A stretch of DNA of 64,000 nucleotides from HTCC2207 sp002685195 (lineage in GTDB: Bacteria; Pseudomonadota; Gammaproteobacteria; Pseudomonadales; Porticoccaceae). Position numbers and translations under genes: made by a program. The notes below the pieces were generated by a model, which worked only from the letters and a program-made list of their open reading frames with translations, did not search any database and was not told the origin of the DNA. The stretch covers positions 620,001-684,000 of the forward strand of contig CP179212.1 of the NCBI GenBank assembly GCA_051201675.1. The letters are read 5' to 3'. Below are positions 42,297-49,845 of the stretch, in pieces. Each line of letters starts with the position of its first letter. Position 1 is the first letter of the stretch.

Positions 42297-42893
42297 ATGC
42301 CTGTTGAAGATAAATCCAAGTCCCTTTTACCCTTCCTATCAAGCCCCAAGCTTTTGCCCAATGAATCTGAGGCTGAGTTTCAGTCTGGTTTGCAGAGTCT
42401 TTTATCCGAACTAGACAATCCCTCACCCTTGGCGGTTGCACTGGTCAGTCAGCTCAATGAGAGCCTGTGGTGGATTAGGAGGCACAGCGTGGATAAGGAG
42501 CTATTGCTCCATGAGGCGATGGCGAGGCTTCTGTCTAAGGCGGGTAGTAACTGGATGGGTTCTGGCAACAGCAGACTGTCGGTGGCCCTTGAGCATTATC
42601 TGGAGGGTAGCGCGCATAAGGATGAAGTGGATGTTATCGAGCAGGCTCTCACCGAAGCCAATCTGACTCTACCTGATCTGCGTGCTAGGGCTTTTAAGGA
42701 CGCGGCCAGGCACATCAAGATGGTGGATGATCTGATTCATCGTCAGCACCAAACCATTAGGCATCTTCAGCGGAGCATAGATTCCATAGACTATAAGTCA
42801 CGCCTGATTAAGCGTATGGATCTTGAGCTTGCAGCGCTTGAGTCAAAGCAGCCTGTGAAGGGGGTTCTGTCGCTTGACGCCAAACCATCGTAG
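42297..42893 (+). CDS. Protein of unknown function, first gene of a two-gene module
   Basis: About 198 residues from ATG 42297 (a GTG at 42285 is also open). Mostly helical and charged: SPLAVALVSQLNESLWWIRRHSVDKELLLHEAMARLL in the middle and a coiled-coil-like LIHRQHQTIRHLQRSIDSIDYKSRLIKRMDLELAALE at the end. No signal peptide or membrane segment. The following gene overlaps its 3' end by 20 nt, so the two are co-translated. GC is higher than in the preceding EPS block. No family recognised; possibly a nucleic-acid-associated protein, but that is guesswork. Confidence 0.6.
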   Translation: MPVEDKSKSLLPFLSSPKLLPNESEAEFQSGLQSLLSELDNPSPLAVALVSQLNESLWWIRRHSVDKELLLHEAMARLLSKAGSNWMGSGNSRLSVALEHYLEGSAHKDEVDVIEQALTEANLTLPDLRARAFKDAARHIKMVDDLIHRQHQTIRHLQRSIDSIDYKSRLIKRMDLELAALESKQPVKGVLSLDAKPS

Positions 42894-43398
42894 GAACCTT
42901 GCAAATCGCTGCAATGCACTTAAATCAACCGGTCCCAGATCGGCATCTGGAAAGCGGGCCAGCAGCCAAAATTCCCGTAAGCATGGCCTCAATAGTGCCC
43001 CTGACTTTGAGTCGTCGTCTGAGTACAGGGCGCTTGTCGATCTGATCGCGGAGGAGGGATTCTCTGCCTTTGCCTGTGCCGATATTGCCTCCGGGCTTCT
43101 CAATTATCGACGTGTGATGGATGCCTATTACGATACCTATACCAGCCCCGAGCCAGTTGATGAGTTTTTGCGCGATGCGAATGTGAAGGCTTCGAACCCC
43201 ATCTTTAGAGAGCTACTCAGTCCGTCGGGCAGTGAGCCCCAAGATGTGAGAGAGATGGCCGCTTTTTTTGCCGATATGCAAAGACAGGAGCGGCGCAAGG
43301 GTGGGCCGGTATCCCGTCGCTCTGCGGATACTCACAAACTGATACGCTATCAGCGCAACGGTATCGCTCGATTATCCAGAGCGGTAAGGCAGGGCTAG
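42874..43398 (+). CDS. Protein with NRxNAxxSTGPRSxxGK..SxxNxxxHGL motif
   Basis: 174 residues. The N-terminus NLANRCNALKSTGPRSASGK, then SSQNSRKHGLN, is a motif seen in many uncharacterised, often multicopy bacterial proteins; it is basic and looks able to bind nucleic acid. The rest (LVDLIAEEGFSAFACADIASGLLNYRRVM ... RRSADTHKLIRYQRNGIARLSRAVRQG) is helical. It overlaps the previous gene by 20 nt. Function unknown; the setting between integrase relic and toxin-antitoxin genes suggests an accessory or mobile origin. Confidence 0.65.
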   Translation: MTPNHRRNLANRCNALKSTGPRSASGKRASSQNSRKHGLNSAPDFESSSEYRALVDLIAEEGFSAFACADIASGLLNYRRVMDAYYDTYTSPEPVDEFLRDANVKASNPIFRELLSPSGSEPQDVREMAAFFADMQRQERRKGGPVSRRSADTHKLIRYQRNGIARLSRAVRQG

Positions 43399-43453
43399 GT
43401 TAAAAAAGTAACAAAACGAAGCCAAATCCACATCCAAATCATGGCGTGCGATA

Positions 43454-43528
43454 AATACTGTTATAGCGCGTTAACAGTATTGCAAATACAGTCTTCAAGA
43501 TTTATCATGATAAAAAATGAAATTTCAT
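43454..43528. promoter_or_regulatory. Three palindromes upstream of the toxin-antitoxin operon
   Basis: AATACTGTTA-N8-TAACAGTATT (43454-43481, perfect 10-bp arms, with GCGC at the centre), TTTATCATGATAAA (43501-43514, perfect) and ATGAAATTTCAT (43517-43528, perfect). They lie 15-90 bp before the antitoxin start. Antitoxins with an N-terminal DNA-binding fold normally repress their own operon from such sites. Confidence 0.65.
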
Positions 43529-43542
43529 GATGGAGTGCAATT

Positions 43543-43770
43543 ATGTCAATAGCAAGGGAAAAATTTGCAACTCAGGTTGATTCAGCCCTTTTAGACTCGG
43601 TCAGAAAGCTTGCTAAGGCAGAGGGCCGACAGATCCAGGCTGTGGTCGAGGACGCTCTTCGGGATCATTTAGATGCCAAAAATGGAGCGCCAGGCCGAGA
43701 GCATGTGATGGCCGCGTACCTTAAAAGTACTGAACGTTTTTCAGGTCTCTATAAAAAGCTAGCGCAATGA
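43543..43770 (+). CDS. Antitoxin of a Doc-type toxin-antitoxin pair (ribbon-helix-helix-like)
   Basis: 75 residues. The N-terminus (AREKFATQVDSALLDSVRKLAKAEGRQIQAVVEDALRDHLDAK) has the strand-helix-helix pattern of ribbon-helix-helix repressors; the C-terminus (MAAYLKSTERFSGLYKKLAQ) would bind and block the toxin. GGAG at 43532-43535 precedes the ATG. It overlaps the toxin by 4 nt. Confidence 0.8.
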   Translation: MSIAREKFATQVDSALLDSVRKLAKAEGRQIQAVVEDALRDHLDAKNGAPGREHVMAAYLKSTERFSGLYKKLAQ

Positions 43771-44144
43771 GCTTTGACTATATTAGGGTCGATGACATTC
43801 TGGCTATTCATGCTGATCAGATAGAGCGTTATGGTGGTGGCGAGGGGATAAGAGATCCTGGTCTTTTGGAAGCGGCCTTGTTTCGGCCACAAACGGGGTA
43901 TTACCCGACATTAATCGAGGAGGCGGCAGCTTTATGGGAAAGTCTTTCCCAGAACCATCCCTTTGTTGATGGCAACAAGCGAACTGCATTTGCTGCAACT
44001 TATGTATTTTTGGCAATTAATGGACTGGATATCACTGCGTCGGATGACGAAGCTCAAGAATTTATTTTAGGGCTTTATGATACATCGAGTGTAACTTTTG
44101 ACAACCTGCGTGTTTGGCTGGGTGAAAACACCAAGGCTCGCTAA
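43767..44144 (+). CDS. doc: Doc-type toxin (Fic/Doc family)
   Basis: 125 residues. The Fic/Doc motif HPFVDGNKRTAF lies at about residues 67-78. Doc proteins phosphorylate elongation factor Tu and stop translation. The N-terminal part ILAIHADQIERYGGGEGIRDPGLLEAAL is typical. The start overlaps the antitoxin stop (ATGA), giving coupled translation. All key motif residues are present, so it is probably active. Confidence 0.93.
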   Translation: MSFDYIRVDDILAIHADQIERYGGGEGIRDPGLLEAALFRPQTGYYPTLIEEAAALWESLSQNHPFVDGNKRTAFAATYVFLAINGLDITASDDEAQEFILGLYDTSSVTFDNLRVWLGENTKAR

Positions 44145-44198
44145 CTGCAGTGCGCAGAAACGCTAAATAATGATAATTAGGCTTATCGGTAATGAAGC

Positions 44199-44414
44199 TT
44201 ATTGAATCAAATTCCAGACCCGCTCGTGGCCATAATAAGTTATAAATTTCACAAAAAATTCTATGCCACCAATCATCGCAGCCATAGATAGCTCGCCAGT
44301 TACGATGTAGGCAATAATGGCAGTTGTGAGAGTCGCAGTGACACGCCAGGTGAATGCTTTTGTTAGGCTACGAGCATGGGAGTTTGGGTTTTTTAGATCT
44401 TCGCGCAATGTCAT
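44199..44414 (-). CDS. DUF2061 small membrane protein
   Basis: 71 residues with two hydrophobic segments (ATLTTAIIAYIVTG and MAAMIGGIEFFVKFITYYGHERVW). The pattern SLTKAFTWRVTATLTT and YYGHERVW is the DUF2061 signature. It lies 3 bp after cysNC on the same strand; such genes often neighbour sulfate-activation genes. Role unknown, perhaps linked to sulfate assimilation. Confidence 0.85.
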   Translation of the reverse strand: MTLREDLKNPNSHARSLTKAFTWRVTATLTTAIIAYIVTGELSMAAMIGGIEFFVKFITYYGHERVWNLIQ

Positions 44415-44417
44415 ACA

Positions 44418-46331
44418 CTACCCCTGTATATTTCTTGTTATCAATTCAATAAGTTCTGTGGCAGATTCATCGACTGTCTGATCTTCTGTATCGATGATCA
44501 AGTCCGCACTCATCGGTACTTCATAATCACTGTCGATACCCGTAAAGTTGGGGAGCTGGCCACTTCGTGCTTTTTTGTACAGTCCCTTAGGGTCACGCTC
44601 TTCAGCCAGCGCTAGTGGCGTATCCACAAAAATTTCAAGAAAATCCCCCTCCTCAAAAAGGCTCTTTGCCATGTCTCGCTCAGCCCTAAAGGGTGAAATG
44701 AACGCAGTGAGCACAATAATCCCCGCATCCATCATTAGCTTCGCCACTTCTGCAATTCTGCGAATATTTTCTACTCTATCTGCCACAGTAAACCCGAGGT
44801 CTTTTGAAAGACCATGGCGTACGTTATCGCCATCCAAAATATAGGTGCGGTAACCCTGTTCATGAAGAATCTTCTCTGCAGCACTGGCAATGGTTGATTT
44901 ACCAGAACCTGAGAGTCCGGTAAGCCATGCGACTCGACCCTGATGTCCTGCTAGTTTCTCCCTTGCTGGTCGATCGACAGAAAGCGCCTGTCGGTGTACG
45001 TTAGATGCTCGGCGCAGAGCAAAACGAATCATGCCCGCGGCAACCGTTGCGTTGCTGTAGCGATCGATTAAGACAAAAGCACCAAGGCCTGAGCAGTCTG
45101 TGTAGGCTTCAAAAGGGATTTCTGCATCTAAGTTGATCTGAACCGTGGCGATCTCATTCAGCGCAAGATCTCTGCCAGGTAGTTGGTCAAAGGTGTTGAT
45201 GTCATATTTAAATCGGATGTCAGATAGGCTGGCATTGACTTGGGTGGTGCCTAATTGCAAGGCATAACGTCGTCCAATATAACCGGGTTCGTTGTCCATC
45301 CACACCAGTTCTGCCTCAAATTGATCTGACACTTCACAGGGGGCATCTGCCGAGACAATGAGGTCTCCACGAGAAAGATCGATCTCTCGATCCAGAGTTA
45401 AAGTGACGGCTTGGTCGGTGACGGCTCTATCCAATTCTTGGGTTGAGAGAACGATTTGGTCAATTTTTGCCAGCTGGCCCGAGGGTAGGGCGCGGATTGA
45501 ATCCCCAGGCTGAACACTGCCAGCTAATACAGTACCTGAAAAGCCTCTAAAGTCAGCGTTGGGTCGATTGACCCACTGTACAGGGAATCTGAAGGCGTGT
45601 TGATTGAGTCTCTCTCGGATATCAACTGTTTCAAGAAATCCTAAAAGAGTAGGGCCTTGATACCAACCCATGGGTTTAGATCGGTCTATCACGTTGTCCC
45701 CTTTAAGGGCAGACAGAGGAATAGGTGTCACTGACTTAAATGCCAGATGCTTGCGCAAGGTATTGTATTCCTCACAGATCTGATTAAATCGACTCTCAGA
45801 ATAATCAACCAAATCCATTTTATTTACCGCTAAGACCACGTGTTCTATCCCTAAGAGAGAAGCAATAAAGGAATGGCGGCGAGTTTGGGTAAGGATCCCT
45901 TGGCTGGCATCGACTAAAATAATGGCAACGTCTGCGGTTGAAGCACCGGTAACCATATTGCGGGTGTATTGTTCATGCCCTGGGGTATCGGCCACAATAA
46001 ATTTACGACGATCGGTATTAAAGAATCGGTAGGCAACATCAATGGTGATTCCCTGTTCACGTTCTGCGGCAAGGCCATCAACGAGCAGAGCAAAATCAAT
46101 GTCTCCACCTTGTGTGCCCATTTTTTTAGAGTCATTTTGTAAGGAGGTCACCTGATCTTCAAAGATCAGTTGAGCTTCATATAACATCCGGCCAATAAGG
46201 GTGCTCTTACCATCATCCACCGATCCGCAGGTGATAAAGCGCAGAAGTTCCAGTTGAGACTGGGTTTCAATATAGGCATCTACCTGAGCCTGAATGTCTT
46301 TATGGTGCTCTTTAACGGTTGGCTGATCCAT
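44418..46331 (-). CDS. cysNC: Bifunctional sulfate adenylyltransferase subunit 1 / APS kinase
   Basis: 637 residues. The N-terminal EF-Tu-like GTPase (about 25-450) has FITCGSVDDGKSTLIGRM (G1), DTPGHEQYTRNM (G3) and NKMDLVD (G4); it drives ATP sulfurylase with CysD. The C-terminal APS kinase starts at about 472 with GLSGSGKSTIASAAEKIL and has LDGDNVRHGLSKDLGF and RDPKGLYKKAR, making PAPS. Its start abuts the CysD stop (1-nt overlap), so the two subunits are coupled. The gene is on the minus strand, divergent from the taurine cluster. Confidence 0.96.
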   Translation of the reverse strand: MDQPTVKEHHKDIQAQVDAYIETQSQLELLRFITCGSVDDGKSTLIGRMLYEAQLIFEDQVTSLQNDSKKMGTQGGDIDFALLVDGLAAEREQGITIDVAYRFFNTDRRKFIVADTPGHEQYTRNMVTGASTADVAIILVDASQGILTQTRRHSFIASLLGIEHVVLAVNKMDLVDYSESRFNQICEEYNTLRKHLAFKSVTPIPLSALKGDNVIDRSKPMGWYQGPTLLGFLETVDIRERLNQHAFRFPVQWVNRPNADFRGFSGTVLAGSVQPGDSIRALPSGQLAKIDQIVLSTQELDRAVTDQAVTLTLDREIDLSRGDLIVSADAPCEVSDQFEAELVWMDNEPGYIGRRYALQLGTTQVNASLSDIRFKYDINTFDQLPGRDLALNEIATVQINLDAEIPFEAYTDCSGLGAFVLIDRYSNATVAAGMIRFALRRASNVHRQALSVDRPAREKLAGHQGRVAWLTGLSGSGKSTIASAAEKILHEQGYRTYILDGDNVRHGLSKDLGFTVADRVENIRRIAEVAKLMMDAGIIVLTAFISPFRAERDMAKSLFEEGDFLEIFVDTPLALAEERDPKGLYKKARSGQLPNFTGIDSDYEVPMSADLIIDTEDQTVDESATELIELITRNIQG

Positions 46332-47833
46332 TAGAAATAGCCCTCCTGCTTCTTTTTCTCCATTGATGCGTTGCTATCAGAATCAATGGCCCTGCCTTCT
46401 CGCTCGCTGGTACGGCTTTGTAATAGTTCTAGAACGATTTGTGATAAGTCTGTTGCTGATGATTCAACAGCACCGGTTAATGGATAGCAGCCTAAGGTTC
46501 TAAAGCGTACCTTTTTAAGCTCTATGGTTTCTCCAGGTAGTAAGTTGAATCTGTCATCGTCCACCATAATGAGCATGCCATTGCGTTCAACCACCGGGCG
46601 CTCAGCTGCAAAGTAAAGTGGCACGATAGGGATGCTTTCACGATAGATGTATTGCCAGATATCCAGTTCTGTCCAGTTGGATAGCGGGAACACTCGAACA
46701 CTTTCGCCCGGGGACTTGCGACAGTTGTAGAGATTCCAAAGTTCGGGTCTTTGGTTCTTAGGGTCCCATCGATGGCTGCTGTTGCGGAAGGAAAATATGC
46801 GTTCTTTTGCGCGACTTTTCTCTTCGTCTCTGCGTGCGCCACCGAAAGCTACATCGAAACCATGTAGGTCTAACGCTTGTTTAAGCCCTTGGGTTTTCAT
46901 AATGTCAGTGTGCAGGGCACTGCCATGATCGAAGGGGTTGATGTTTTTTTCAATACCCTCTGGGTTAGTGTGTACGATCAGGTCCATTTTTGATTCTTTT
47001 GCCATAATATCGCGGAAGTCATACATGGCTTGAAACTTCCATCGTGTGTCCACGTGCATGAGAGGGAAGGGAGGAGGGCTAGGGTAAAATGCTTTTCGAG
47101 CTAGATGCAGCATCACAGCAGAATCCTTACCCACTGAATAGAGCATTACGGGGTTCTCAGCATGGGCCATTACCTCTCGAATAATATAGAGGCTCTCGGC
47201 TTCCAATCGATCGAGGTGAGACAGCTTGGTGGGCTGGCTTGTCATGGTAGTGCTTTTTTCTGGTAACTCATTTTCGTTTGATGGAGTGGCTTCAGAAAAC
47301 TGGGCAATTGCAATCTCAAACTGTAGATCAATACCCCTATCTTTCAGTTCACGACAGCTACTGACGAGCTCGCCTGAAGGGAAAAATGTGGTCGGCTTGT
47401 CACCCGCTAAAACTGCTAGCCCGGCTTGAATCGAACTAATTGTTCCGTCATGTAACAAGCACCAGCGTTTAGCCCCTTTACCATCTTCAGTAACTAACAC
47501 TTTAGCTCCGCTAGACTGTAAACCACCGTCTTTAGTTTCAAGGCTATGTGTTTTCACAAATAACGCCGCTTGACGCTTTTTTCGCGCCGCTGAGACCAGA
47601 GCATCCAACACAAGGTGTATTGCAGGACGACCTAGCTCATCTAATTGCTCGCTTGCTTGACTTGATGCTCCAAGCCAAGGGATCGCTGAGACCCAGCGTT
47701 CTAGGGTACGTTTGGTTGGGGCTTGGCCTAAATCTTCCATTGCATGCTGTATATCTTCAAGGCGCCAGACCCTGTCAGAGCCCTTAGCTAGAAGTTCGGC
47801 TGCATGCTGTAATTCAAATTCTTGCTGAGACAT
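46331..47833 (-). CDS. cysD: Sulfate adenylyltransferase subunit 2 (CysD) with a novel N-terminal extension
   Basis: 500 residues from ATG 47833, against about 302 for standard CysD. Residues about 197-500 are a complete CysD: SHLDRLEAESLYIIREVMA, the PP-loop SVGKDSAVMLHLARK, HVDTRWKFQAMYDFRD, GGARRDEEKSRAKERIFSFR and C-terminal GREGR-like SEREGRAIDSD. Residues 1-196 are unrelated: a possible helix-turn-helix (VWRLEDIQHAMEDLG..PTKRTLERWV) and an alpha/beta part. The reading frame is continuous. An internal ATG at 47245 would give the normal CysD start but shows no clear ribosome-binding site, so a real fusion is likelier; a polypeptide produced from both starts is possible. Confidence 0.85.
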   Translation of the reverse strand: MSQQEFELQHAAELLAKGSDRVWRLEDIQHAMEDLGQAPTKRTLERWVSAIPWLGASSQASEQLDELGRPAIHLVLDALVSAARKKRQAALFVKTHSLETKDGGLQSSGAKVLVTEDGKGAKRWCLLHDGTISSIQAGLAVLAGDKPTTFFPSGELVSSCRELKDRGIDLQFEIAIAQFSEATPSNENELPEKSTTMTSQPTKLSHLDRLEAESLYIIREVMAHAENPVMLYSVGKDSAVMLHLARKAFYPSPPPFPLMHVDTRWKFQAMYDFRDIMAKESKMDLIVHTNPEGIEKNINPFDHGSALHTDIMKTQGLKQALDLHGFDVAFGGARRDEEKSRAKERIFSFRNSSHRWDPKNQRPELWNLYNCRKSPGESVRVFPLSNWTELDIWQYIYRESIPIVPLYFAAERPVVERNGMLIMVDDDRFNLLPGETIELKKVRFRTLGCYPLTGAVESSATDLSQIVLELLQSRTSEREGRAIDSDSNASMEKKKQEGYF

Positions 47834-48005
47834 AGCGCTGTCGCAAAGTGATATAAAGAACAAATACTACACTAATTATTTAATTTTATCGATATATTAT
47901 ATGCTATTTGGCTATAAATGCATTTTGCGACATATTACGAGTCAAGATTATTTGCTTTTTAGACGATAGCTTTTGGAAGCGGCCTAAGTTAGATTAGAGT
48001 GTACT

Positions 48006-48041
48006 AACTGGTAGTACCGTGTCTATTAAACTGGCTCTACC
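48006..48041 (+). promoter_or_regulatory. Direct repeats upstream of tpa (candidate TauR operator)
   Basis: AACTGGTAGTACC (48006-48018) and AACTGGCTCTACC (48029-48041) match at 10 of 13 positions with a 23-bp period (two helical turns). AACTGGTACTACT recurs upstream of xsc at 52907-52919. MocR-type regulators commonly bind direct repeats; a regulator of this type is encoded in the cluster. Confidence 0.5.
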
Positions 48042-48106
48042 ATTATGTGGCCATGAAGGAATAACCTATGCCCATTATTGAACTTTAATTTCATCGAGCA
48101 CGCCTT

Positions 48107-49483
48107 ATGACAGATGCACACTCCAATAAAGATATCATTAGCACTGATAAAAGTACCGTTTGGCACCATTTAATGCAGCACAAGACGCTGGAAAATGGCG
48201 ATCCTTTGGTGATCGTGAAGGGAAAAGGTCTGCGAGTTGAAGATGCCAATGGCAGGGAGTATCTTGATGCTACTTCCGGCGGTGTATGGTGCGTCAACGT
48301 GGGTTATGGCCGCGAGCGCATCGCTAATGCTATTCGTGATCAGTTAGTTGAAATGTGTTATTTCGCCAATTCAGGTGGCAATGTCCCTGGGGCTATATAC
48401 GCAGAGAGGCTGCTTGAGAAAATGCCAGGTATGGGGCGAGTTTATTACTCCAATTCTGGATCTGAGGCCAATGAGAAAGCCTATAAAATGGTAAGACAGC
48501 TGTCTCACATTAAGGGTGATGGCCGCAAACATAAGATCATATATCGTGACCGCGACTATCATGGAACGACCATCGCCGCATTGAGTTCATCAGGCCAAGA
48601 GCAACGTAAACAGCAGTATGGTCCATTTGTCCCAGGTTTTTCTAGTTTTGCACATTGCTTGTGCTATCGCTGCCCGTTTGGCAAAACCTATGGTAGCTGC
48701 GATATTGAGTGCGCTAAAGACCTAGAGACTGCGATACTCCGTGAGGGCCCGGATCAAGTAGGTGCTGTTGTGTTAGAGCCCGTTACGGCAGGTGGTGGTG
48801 TTATTCCTCCTGTGCCGGAGTACTTTCCTATTATTCAAGAGATCTGCCGTCAATATGATGTGTTGCTACATATCGACGAAGTGGTCTGTGGTGTAGGCCG
48901 CACTGGCGAGTGGTTTGGGTATCAGCATTACGGTGTACAGCCAGACATGGTGACTATGGCCAAAGGTGTAGCCAGCGCTTATGCGGCTATCTCATGTACT
49001 GTCACCACGGAGGACCTATTCAACCAATTTAAAGCTCATCCTGAAGATAACTTAAGTTACTTTCGTGATATTAGTACATTCGGTGGTTGTACCGCCGGGC
49101 CGGTTGCCGGGCTTGAGACGTTGAAGATTGTTGAAGAAGAAAACTTGCTAGACAATGTTCGTACTCAAGGAGTTTATTTATTAGAGCGTCTGGAGGAGCT
49201 TAAAGATAAACACGAGGTAGTAGGTGATGTCAGAGGTAAGGGCCTCTTTGCAGGAGTTGAATTGGTGGAGGATCGTAAGAGCAAAGCACCAGTGGATGAA
49301 AGCTATGCGGCGCGCGTTGCTGGCAATTGTTTAGAGCAAGGAGTGATGATTGGTCGAACCAATCGCAGCTTTACTGAATACAACAATACCTTGTGTTTAA
49401 GTCCTGCTCTTATAGCTACGCGGCGTGACATAGACGACATTGTTAATGCTATTGATCAGGCGCTAGAACAAACGGCACTTTAA
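48107..49483 (+). CDS. tpa: Taurine-pyruvate aminotransferase
   Basis: Converts taurine and pyruvate to sulfoacetaldehyde and L-alanine. 458 residues, class III PLP-dependent aminotransferase: DATSGGVWCVNVGYG, YYSNSGSEANEKAYKM, the PLP-interacting LLHIDEVVCGVGRTGEWFG and the Lys-bearing MVTMAKGVASAYAA. The Tpa-type segment with clustered cysteines, HCLCYRCPFGKTYGSCDIEC, is present. Neighbouring xsc, pta and a MocR regulator fix the substrate as taurine. No strong ribosome-binding site is visible before the ATG. Confidence 0.93.
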   Translation: MTDAHSNKDIISTDKSTVWHHLMQHKTLENGDPLVIVKGKGLRVEDANGREYLDATSGGVWCVNVGYGRERIANAIRDQLVEMCYFANSGGNVPGAIYAERLLEKMPGMGRVYYSNSGSEANEKAYKMVRQLSHIKGDGRKHKIIYRDRDYHGTTIAALSSSGQEQRKQQYGPFVPGFSSFAHCLCYRCPFGKTYGSCDIECAKDLETAILREGPDQVGAVVLEPVTAGGGVIPPVPEYFPIIQEICRQYDVLLHIDEVVCGVGRTGEWFGYQHYGVQPDMVTMAKGVASAYAAISCTVTTEDLFNQFKAHPEDNLSYFRDISTFGGCTAGPVAGLETLKIVEEENLLDNVRTQGVYLLERLEELKDKHEVVGDVRGKGLFAGVELVEDRKSKAPVDESYAARVAGNCLEQGVMIGRTNRSFTEYNNTLCLSPALIATRRDIDDIVNAIDQALEQTAL

Positions 49484-49845
49484 AACAAAAAGACTGCCAG
49501 TAAACACGTTTTTCTAAACCATTTAAACGGCATTGTTATCCGCATCACTGTAGCTTTAGCCGCTTAGTTTTTATCCAGTAGTTTTGGTGCACCCATGGTG
49601 GCATTCGCACTCATTAAACGTGCGAGTGCTGATCACAAAACTTGGTCACATCCCCACAGAACTAGCTGGTCTTTTTACTCTGATTATTTTAGTACTCACA
49701 GATAGCCTATTTGTTGGTGGGCTCTTACTCCCTTGGATGCTTCTCTAGTCTTGGGTTAGACGTAGTAGCTAGTCTATTTAGAGTTGGCGATGTTGGTTAT
49801 CTAAGGATAGACTCTCATCACAATAATCATAAATAGGAATGCGCC
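49484..49845 (+). other. Gap between tpa and the symporter gene, with a 40-codon hydrophobic frame
   Basis: 362 bp. No clear terminator. An inverted repeat GCACTC-N11-GAGTGC lies at 49607-49629. From GTG 49626 a frame of 40 codons ends at 49748 and reads as a membrane segment (ELAGLFTLIILVLTDSL, GGLLLPWMLL), but it has no ribosome-binding site; it may be a relic of a membrane protein gene. The symporter promoter probably lies in the last 100 bp. Confidence 0.35.
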
